DNA from: JANYIP01 sp031394045
GTDB taxonomy: Bacteria > Actinomycetota > Actinomycetes > Prado026
Reading direction: 5' to 3'
DNA: 10,338 nucleotides
Assembly (NCBI GenBank): GCA_031394045.1
Contig: JANMWN010000144.1
Location: forward strand, 1 to 10,338
The notes beneath the pieces are model-generated. The model saw only the letters and a program-made list of their open reading frames with translations, was not told the DNA's origin and ran no database searches. A program made the translations under genes and the position numbers. Positions within the stretch are counted from its first letter, which is position 1; every line of letters begins with the position of its first letter. This document shows, piece by piece, positions 5,843-10,338 of this stretch.

Positions 5843-6319
5843 TCAGCCCTCGGAGAGGTTCTGTATCCGTTCGGCTACCCGTGCGGAGATCGCGCCGAGA
5901 GCGATGAGCTCGTCCGGCGTGATGGCATCGACGAGCCAGTGCCGGACGCTCGCGACGTGGGCCGGCGCTGCGGCGACCAGGCGCTCCCAGCCGTGGTCGC
6001 TGAGGACGGCGTACGCCCCGCGGCGGTCCGTCGGGCACTCCTCGCGGCGGATCAGCCCGTCGTCCTCCATCCGCGAGATCTGGTGCGAGAGACGGCTCTT
6101 GGAGGCCTGCGTCGCGGTCGCGAGCTCGCTCATGCGCAGGCGACGGCCCGGCGACTCCGACAGCCGCACCATGACCTCGTACTCCGCGTTGGTCAGCCCG
6201 TGGCTGGCCTTGAGGTCACGCTCAAGCTGCACGGGCAGCAGCAGGCTGGCCTGGAGCCAGGCACGCCAAGCGACCTGCTGCTCGGTGTCGAGCCAGACGG
6301 TCGCGGTCTCGGTGGTCAT
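5843..6319 (-). CDS. MarR-family transcriptional regulator
   Basis: The product has 158 residues, standard for MarR dimeric winged-helix regulators. An N-terminal dimerisation helix (15-40) is followed by SHGLTNAEYEVMVRLSESPG, the helix-turn-helix RMSELATATQASKSRLSHQISRMEDDGLI (62-90) and the wing with CPTDRRGAYAVLSDHG, including the conserved Asp-Arg pair. A C-terminal dimerisation helix follows. These proteins usually repress their own operon and respond to phenolic or oxidative signals; Cys95, just before the wing, is the only cysteine. Start 6319 is the first ATG, and a GGAGG lies immediately before it, rather close. The promoter/operator-like region sits directly upstream, so the gene probably has its own promoter despite following the ROK gene by 45 bases. 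The targets are unknown. Confidence 0.93.
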   Translation of the reverse strand: MTTETATVWLDTEQQVAWRAWLQASLLLPVQLERDLKASHGLTNAEYEVMVRLSESPGRRLRMSELATATQASKSRLSHQISRMEDDGLIRREECPTDRRGAYAVLSDHGWERLVAAAPAHVASVRHWLVDAITPDELIALGAISARVAERIQNLSEG

Positions 6320-6329
6320 GGAGGCATGG

Positions 6330-6354
6330 TAGTTGAATAGCGAACCAAATTCTA
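6330..6354 (-). promoter_or_regulatory. Promoter and imperfect operator of the MarR gene
   Basis: On the minus strand a TAGAAT -10 box (6349-6354) is followed by an imperfect 18-bp dyad (6330-6347) whose halves read TGGTTCGCT and TAGTTGAAT, sharing T-x-GTT-x-x-x-T. It is the most A/T-rich patch around and would cover the transcription start, the usual place for MarR autorepression. No convincing -35 box is visible. Confidence 0.5.
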
Positions 6355-6364
6355 GCGCCCGGCG

Positions 6365-7153
6365 TCAGCTGTGCACGTCCATCGTCCAGATCTTTAGCCC
6401 ACCGGTGATGCCGGCGGTGTTCGACACCACTGATGCCTTGGGCGGCAGCGGCCCGACGAGCTTGGCCGAGTTGCCGCCACCGAGATAGACGCGGTCGAAG
6501 AACAGGAACTGGTCGTACGCCTCGATCGCCATGAGCACCCGTTGCTCCCATCGCTGGTTGCCGACCGCCTTGCGGGCCGCGTTGCCGAGCTGGTCCTCGA
6601 TGGTCTGGCCCTTGCGGAACGGTGCATGCCCGAGCTCGAGGTGCGGCAGCAGGATGCCGTTGGAGAACAACGCCGTGCCGACGCCGGTACCCAGCGTCAT
6701 GACGAACTCGAACCCCTGGCCGGCGACGACAGCGCAACCCTGGACGTCGGCGTCGTTGGCGACCTTGACCGGGACGGAGAAGGCTTCGGACAGCGCATCC
6801 GCGAGGTCGAATCCGTGCCAGGTCTCGACCAGGTCGGGGTCGGGCTCTGCGCCGTAGGTCAGCCGCGACAGCGCCGGGATGTTGTAGACGCGCCCGCCGC
6901 GTACGAGCCCAGGGACGCCGACCGAGACCCGGTGGTACTTCATCGAGAGCGAAGCCGCCATCTGGGTCAGCAGAGGGATGAGCACCGACGGCGGACAGGG
7001 GTACGGCGTGTCCACCTTGGCCCGCTCGGTGACCATGGTGCCGGCTGGGTCGAGCACGGCCGCCTTGAGCCCCGTCCCGCCCACGTCGATCGCGAGCGTG
7101 TGCACGTCGGCGGGCCACAGGGTGGCCGTCCGGGCCCTGGCGCGTGGGGTCAT
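6365..7153 (-). CDS. ROK-family sugar kinase (polyphosphate glucokinase-like)
   Basis: The product has 262 residues. It transfers phosphate to a sugar, probably glucose, in the cytoplasm. Visible ROK/actin-fold motifs are the phosphate loop AIDVGGTGLK (21-30), VGVPGLV (79-84), the catalytic NDAD (133-136, Asp as base), the adenosine-side TLGTGVGTALF (153-163), and ELGHAPFRKGQ (173-183) in place of the longer ROK Zn-finger, whose Cys cluster is missing. GGGN at 225-228 is also typical. This short, Zn-free form resembles proteins labelled polyphosphate glucokinase, but ATP versus polyphosphate use cannot be read from sequence, so no symbol is given. Start 7153 lies 9 bases after the map stop, implying co-transcription and coupling; GTG at residue 17 would be a shorter alternative. 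It ends 45 bases before the MarR start. Confidence 0.9.
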   Translation of the reverse strand: MTPRARARTATLWPADVHTLAIDVGGTGLKAAVLDPAGTMVTERAKVDTPYPCPPSVLIPLLTQMAASLSMKYHRVSVGVPGLVRGGRVYNIPALSRLTYGAEPDPDLVETWHGFDLADALSEAFSVPVKVANDADVQGCAVVAGQGFEFVMTLGTGVGTALFSNGILLPHLELGHAPFRKGQTIEDQLGNAARKAVGNQRWEQRVLMAIEAYDQFLFFDRVYLGGGNSAKLVGPLPPKASVVSNTAGITGGLKIWTMDVHS

Positions 7154-7162
7154 GGCCCAAGG

Positions 7163-8011
7163 CTAAGGCAGGGTGAGGATCTCGTAACCGTTGTCCGTGA
7201 CAAGCACGGTGTGCTCGAACTGCGCGCTGCGACGGCGGTCGGCCGTCACCACGGTCCAGTCGTCGTCCCAGATCTCGTACTCGTACGTGCCGAGGGTGAG
7301 CATCGGCTCGATCGTGAAGGTCATGCCGGGCTGCATCTGCAGCACCGACCCCGGGTCGTCGTAGTGCGGCACGACGAGGCCGGAGTGGAACGAGGTGCCG
7401 ATCCCGTGGCCGGTGAAGTCGCGTACGACGCCGTAGCCGAACCGCCGGGCGTACGACTCGATGACCCGCCCGATCACGTTGATGGCTCGACCCGGGGCGA
7501 CTGCCTTGATGCCGCGGATCGTGGCCTCGTGCGTGCGCTCGACCAGCAGCCGTGACTCCTCGTCGACGTCGCCGGCCAAGAAGGTCGCGTTCGTGTCACC
7601 GTGAACGCCGCCGATGAAGGCCGTGATGTCAATGTTGACGATGTCGCCGTCCTGCACGACCGTGCTGTCAGGGATGCCGTGGCAGATGACCTCGTTCAGG
7701 CTCGTGCACAGCGACTTGGGGAAGCCGCGGTAGCCGAGTGTCGACGGGTACGCGCCATGGTCGACGAGGAACGTGTGGCCGACCCGGTCGAGTGCATCCG
7801 TGGTGACACCAGGTCGCACGTGCCGGCCGACCTCGGCGAGCGCCTGCGCGGCGATCCGGCCCGCAACCCGCATGGCTGCCACGATGTCTGGGTCCTTGAC
7901 CTCTGGTCCGGTGTATCGCTCCGGCCCCTTGCGGCCGACGTACTCCGGGCGCGCGATCTCCGTCGGGACGGTCAGCTGCGGCGAGACGACACCGGGGGCG
8001 AGGACGGGCAC
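7163..8011 (-). CDS. map: Type I methionine aminopeptidase
   Basis: The product has 282 residues and removes the initiator Met from new proteins in the cytoplasm. All metal ligands of the pita-bread fold are present: Asp128 (NIDIT), Asp139 (HGDTN), His202 (GHGIG), Glu235 (TIEPM) and Glu266 (QFEHT), plus the substrate-side His111 in CHGIP. An N-terminal extension of about 40 residues with Pro/Arg (RPEYVGRKGPERY) resembles the extended MetAP1c type of actinobacteria, where it may contact the ribosome. GTG 8011 was chosen because a TAGACT -10 box ends 6 bases before it, which predicts a leaderless mRNA; no Shine-Dalgarno sequence is present. Downstream, the ROK kinase gene follows by 9 bases. 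Upstream, the GNAT gene diverges after 25 bases. Confidence 0.96.
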   Translation of the reverse strand: MPVLAPGVVSPQLTVPTEIARPEYVGRKGPERYTGPEVKDPDIVAAMRVAGRIAAQALAEVGRHVRPGVTTDALDRVGHTFLVDHGAYPSTLGYRGFPKSLCTSLNEVICHGIPDSTVVQDGDIVNIDITAFIGGVHGDTNATFLAGDVDEESRLLVERTHEATIRGIKAVAPGRAINVIGRVIESYARRFGYGVVRDFTGHGIGTSFHSGLVVPHYDDPGSVLQMQPGMTFTIEPMLTLGTYEYEIWDDDWTVVTADRRRSAQFEHTVLVTDNGYEILTLP

Positions 8012-8017
8012 AGCACC

Positions 8018-8023
8018 AGTCTA
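8018..8023 (-). promoter_or_regulatory. -10 box of a leaderless map transcript
   Basis: TAGACT on the minus strand matches the actinobacterial TANNNT -10 pattern. It ends 6 bases before the map GTG, so transcription would begin at or next to the start codon. No -35 match is seen in the upstream sequence, which is already GNAT coding sequence. Confidence 0.45.
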
Positions 8024-8036
8024 CGGAAGGTTGGCC

Positions 8037-8597
8037 ATGAGCCCACGCATCGATCAGCTGGAGACGGTACGGCTGTTGCTGCGTAGGTTCACCGAGGCCG
8101 ACCGTGCACCGTTCGCGGCCATGAACACCGACCCTGAGGTCACTGAGCACCTGACCGGACCGATGACCCGGGCAGACTCCGACGCCTTGGTCGACCGGAT
8201 CCTGGCGCACTGGGACACCTGGGGCTACGGGCCGCACGCTGTCCAGCAGCAGGCGGACCCGAACGGCGACATGATCGGCTACATCGGACTCTGGCACCAC
8301 CGCGCACTGCCCGACGAGGTCGAGATCGGCTGGCGGCTGGCCAGGCCTGCATGGGGCCACGGACTCGCGACCGAGGGCGCGATGGTCGTCCGCGACGCAG
8401 CGTTCGACGTGCTCAGGCTCGAGCGGCTGGTCTCGCTGACCACCGACGAGAACATCGCGTCGCGACGGGTCATGGACAAGCTGGGCTTCCGCTACGACCG
8501 CCACATGCCGTTCGAGCGATGGAATCTTCGGGTGGCGATTCTCGACGCACCACAGCCGCAACAGCAGCCAGACGCGCAGGAGCCCCTGCCGCACTAG
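8037..8597 (+). CDS. GNAT acetyltransferase, RimJ/RimL type
   Basis: The product has 186 residues. It should transfer an acetyl group from acetyl-CoA to an amine, commonly an N-terminal or antibiotic amine in this subfamily; the substrate is not deducible. Landmarks are LETVRLLLRRFTEADRAPF (8-26, first strand and helix), GYIGLW (81-86), EVEIGWRLARPAWGHGLATEGA (94-115; EIGW strand then the pyrophosphate loop, here W-G-x-G-x-A), and DENIASRRVMDKLGF (137-151), the motif whose Asn contacts CoA. ATG 8037 has GGAAGG 6 bases upstream. The C-terminal 20 residues are Gln/Pro-rich, and their last codons form the left arm of a terminator. The gene diverges from map with 25 bases between starts, so its promoter must lie inside the map coding region. 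Confidence 0.93.
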   Translation: MSPRIDQLETVRLLLRRFTEADRAPFAAMNTDPEVTEHLTGPMTRADSDALVDRILAHWDTWGYGPHAVQQQADPNGDMIGYIGLWHHRALPDEVEIGWRLARPAWGHGLATEGAMVVRDAAFDVLRLERLVSLTTDENIASRRVMDKLGFRYDRHMPFERWNLRVAILDAPQPQQQPDAQEPLPH

Positions 8598-8614
8598 CGG
8601 CAGGGGCTCCTGCG
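8575..8614. terminator. Perfect 17-bp hairpin between convergent genes
   Basis: GCAGGAGCCCCTGCCG-containing arm 8575-8591 pairs without mismatch to 8598-8614 around a 6-base loop CACTAG. The loop holds the GNAT stop codon TAG. The hairpin lies between two convergent genes and should stop both transcripts. No T-run follows on either strand. Confidence 0.8.
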
Positions 8615-8630
8615 TCAGAGCAGAGTTGCG

Positions 8631-9122
8631 TCAGGCCTTCTTGGCGCCCCGGCGTGCGGGTGCCTTCTTGGCCGCCCGGCGTGCGGGTGCCTTCTTGGCC
8701 GCCCGGCGTGCGGGTGCCTTCTTGGCCGGAGCCTTGCGGGCCGGGGCCTTCTTGGCTGGAGCCTTCTTTGCGACGGACGCGCGTACGGGCGCTGCCTTCT
8801 TCGCCGCCGCCTTGGCGGGTGCCTTCTTCGCGGGTGCCTTCTTGGCAACAGCGCTGCGTGCCGGTGCAGCCTTCTTGGCAGCAGCCTTGGCCGGTGCCTT
8901 CTTCGCGGGTGCCTTCTTGGCCGGTGCCGCCTTCTTGGCAGCAGCGGTGTTGTCGACCACCGTGGCACCGGCCGCATTCTTCTTCACGGAGTTGATCCCG
9001 TTGTTGGCCGCGATCTTGGTGTTGTACGCCTCCGAGGAGGCGATCACCTGACCGTTGGTCGCGTGCAGGTTGAAGCGGAACTTGCCGCCACGGTCTTTGG
9101 AGAGAACGAACTTGGCCGGCAC
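8631..9122 (-). CDS. YegP/DUF1508 domain protein with histone-H1-like tail
   Basis: The product has 163 residues. Residues 2-57 are a YegP (DUF1508, UPF0339) domain: AKFVLSKDRGGKFRFNL, ATNGQVIASSEAY and NGINSVKKNA are its signature strands. YegP proteins usually consist of one or two such domains and have no firm function. Residues 60-163 instead form a tail built almost only from Lys, Ala, Pro and Arg in AKKAP/APARRAA repeats, like the C-terminal tails of histone H1 and of actinobacterial HU (HupB). The tail implies DNA or RNA binding and nucleoid association, but the HU domain itself is absent. GTG 9122 is fixed by AGGAGG (9128-9133) 5 bases upstream. It is followed by a strong terminator and converges with the GNAT gene. 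The repeats make tail length prone to variation. Confidence 0.9.
   Translation of the reverse strand: MPAKFVLSKDRGGKFRFNLHATNGQVIASSEAYNTKIAANNGINSVKKNAAGATVVDNTAAAKKAAPAKKAPAKKAPAKAAAKKAAPARSAVAKKAPAKKAPAKAAAKKAAPVRASVAKKAPAKKAPARKAPAKKAPARRAAKKAPARRAAKKAPARRGAKKA
8650..8730. repeat. Three tandem 27-bp units in the H1-like tail
   Basis: A 27-base unit starting CGGCGTGCGGGTGCCTTCTT occurs three times in a row (8650-8676, 8677-8703, 8704-8730), the last with changes at its end. On the minus strand it encodes repeated KKAPARRAA. The first two copies are identical, which suggests recent duplication. Confidence 0.85.
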
Positions 9123-9142
9123 GCGTGCCTCCTGGGCGAGAG

Positions 9143-9162
9143 GTCCGGCGCTGTCGCCGGAC
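9143..9162 (-). terminator. Short perfect hairpin between the MFS and YegP-like genes
   Basis: GTCCGGCG (9143-9150) and CGCCGGAC (9155-9162) form a perfect 8-bp stem with a CTGT loop, 38 bases after the MFS stop and 20 bases before the YegP-like start. It may end the MFS transcript. It could equally sit in the leader of the YegP-like mRNA, 10 bases from its ribosome site. Confidence 0.5.
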
Positions 9163-9200
9163 GATGTCTGGGCAGAGCGTGACAGATGCGCTGCCAGTTT

Positions 9201-10338
9201 TCATCTTTCTGTGCCCTCGACCGTGTCCGTGTCCCTTGCGGCAGCCCGCGCGCGCACCTCTCGTTCGCGTGCCGCATTCTCGTCGGTACGGTCGTCGTAC
9301 GTCCACAACGAGGGCAGCGCGGCGGCGAGCACGGCGGCTCCGAGGACGCACGCGATGCCGCCGCTCGTGATGGACGTACGCAGCGAAGTCCATTGCGCCA
9401 CAAGGCTTGACCGCACCTGCCCGAGCTGCGGGCCGAGGGAGTACGAGAGCAGCTCGGTGCCCGCCATCCGTCCCCGCAGCTCGTCCGGGATGGTCTGGTT
9501 CCACATCAGCTGGCGGAAGATCCCGCTGACCATGTCGCCCGCTCCGGCGACTGCGAGAAGGACGAGCGACAGCCAGACGTTCCTGGACAGCCCGAAGGCG
9601 GCGATGGCCAGCCCCCACAGTGCCGACGCGTAGACGATGGCCCGGCCGTGGTGGTGGACGTGCCGGCTCCACCCACTCGTGGCCGTGGCGATCGCACCAC
9701 CGACGAAGCCCGCCGAGTACAGCAGCCCGAGAGCCCAGGGTGCGTGCAACGCATCGGCGACGAACGGGAACAGTGCGTAAGGGAACGCGAAGAACATCGC
9801 CGACAGGTCGACGAGGTAGGTCCCCAGCAGGTCCTTGCGCGACCACGCATAGCCGAGCCCTTCGGCGATGCCGCGCAGGCTCGGCCGCTCGGCGCCGACG
9901 GGCGGAGGTACGGCACGCATCATCGTCAGCGCCACGAGCGAGGCAGCGAACGTCGCTACGTCGACGGCATAGCCGAGCCCGACGCCGTACGCAGCGATGA
10001 GCACCCCGCCGATCGCTGGCCCGGCCATCGTCGAGATTGTCATGCTGAGGCCGTTGATGGCTCCGGCCGCCGCGAGCTCGTCGTGGGCGACGACCCGGGG
10101 GAGCATCGCGTCCAGCGACGGGCGCTGCAACCCGTCGAGGGCGGCGCTGACGAAGGCGAACACGTACAACGGCCACAGCCGCGGAGACGGCACCAGCGCG
10201 TTGGCGAGCAGGACACCGGACATGAGCATGAAGGCCACCTCGGTGACCAGGACCATGCGTCGTCGGTCGACAGCGTCTGCGAGTGCGCCGCCGTACAGCC
10301 CGAAAACGATCAACGGCAGCAGCTCCACGAGCCCGAGC
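9201..10338 (-). CDS. MFS exporter (EntS/MFS_3-like), N-terminus outside window
   Basis: The frame runs through the right edge, so only the last 378 or so residues are seen; the GTG at 10328 is internal to LGLVELLPL and not the start. The part present begins in helix 2 and includes the loop GGALADAVDRRR (MFS motif A, form G-x-L-A-D-x-x-D-R-R). About ten membrane helices follow, with a central polar linker near PPPVGAERPSLRGIAEGLGYAW and a late DELRGRMAG loop typical of the MFS_3 group. That group includes the enterobactin exporter EntS and macrolide pumps. Substrate is unknown. The last 35 residues are charged and cytoplasmic. Its own promoter is out of view. The next gene on this strand is the YegP-like one, 78 bases on, with a hairpin between. 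Confidence 0.9.
   Translation of the reverse strand, partial: LGLVELLPLIVFGLYGGALADAVDRRRMVLVTEVAFMLMSGVLLANALVPSPRLWPLYVFAFVSAALDGLQRPSLDAMLPRVVAHDELAAAGAINGLSMTISTMAGPAIGGVLIAAYGVGLGYAVDVATFAASLVALTMMRAVPPPVGAERPSLRGIAEGLGYAWSRKDLLGTYLVDLSAMFFAFPYALFPFVADALHAPWALGLLYSAGFVGGAIATATSGWSRHVHHHGRAIVYASALWGLAIAAFGLSRNVWLSLVLLAVAGAGDMVSGIFRQLMWNQTIPDELRGRMAGTELLSYSLGPQLGQVRSSLVAQWTSLRTSITSGGIACVLGAAVLAAALPSLWTYDDRTDENAAREREVRARAAARDTDTVEGTER

Noticed and set aside
6365..7153. Assigning the symbol ppgK
   Set aside because: ROK and short phosphate-loop motifs are clear, but polyphosphate use cannot be shown from sequence, and the protein differs from classical PpgK in its N-terminal motif wording.
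8631..9122. Calling the Lys/Ala-rich protein HU (hupB) or histone H1
   Set aside because: Only the tail resembles those proteins; the N-terminal domain is DUF1508, not HU or a winged helix.
8470..10176. Long minus-strand open frame (568 codons) across the GNAT end, YegP-like and MFS genes
   Set aside because: It is an Arg/Gly-rich shadow crossing a strong terminator and two well-supported genes.

Overview
This is a high-GC stretch typical of Actinomycetota: most third codon positions are G or C, GTG starts are common, and several starts lack a Shine-Dalgarno sequence but have a -10-like box where a leaderless transcript would need one. A Nocardioidaceae-like actinobacterium is my best guess, but nothing in the window fixes the genus. 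I see no rRNA, tRNA, CRISPR array, transposase, integrase or defence system. The window is mostly ordinary chromosome with a few oddities.

Layout, left to right. 1-348: a small hypothetical protein with uncertain start. 515-1273 (+): an exported LamG/concanavalin-like protein. It converges on 1283-2638 (-), a lipoprotein with a ZU5-like domain, and the two share a long hairpin terminator that contains both stop codons. 2661-3071 (-): a hypothetical protein. 3213-3338 (-): a 41-residue, one- or two-helix membrane peptide. 3526-4893 (+): a long-chain (two-domain) chromate transporter, ChrA, divergent from the membrane peptide. A six-copy 9-bp tandem repeat lies just before the chosen chrA start.

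4898-8011 (-): six co-directional genes. In transcription order they are methionine aminopeptidase (map), a ROK-family sugar kinase 9 bp downstream, a MarR-type regulator with its own promoter/operator-like region, a leucine-rich-repeat-variant protein that looks frameshifted near its start, a 69-residue basic protein with a (QKA)3 tail, and a small protein resembling half of a VOC domain. Divergent from map, only 25 bp away, is a RimJ/RimL-type GNAT acetyltransferase (8037-8597, +).

8631-9122 (-) encodes a YegP/DUF1508 domain joined to a histone-H1-like Lys/Ala/Pro tail. It converges on the GNAT gene across a perfect 17-bp stem hairpin. 9201-10338 (-) is an MFS exporter whose N-terminus lies beyond the right edge.

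Functional links are modest. map and the ROK kinase are probably one transcription unit. The MarR gene is probably autoregulated. The chromate transporter stands alone on its strand. The points most worth a second look are the YegP-H1 fusion, the terminator palindromes placed over stop codons, the unannotated-size membrane peptide beside chrA, the two 9-bp microsatellites, and the frame change in the LRV gene.
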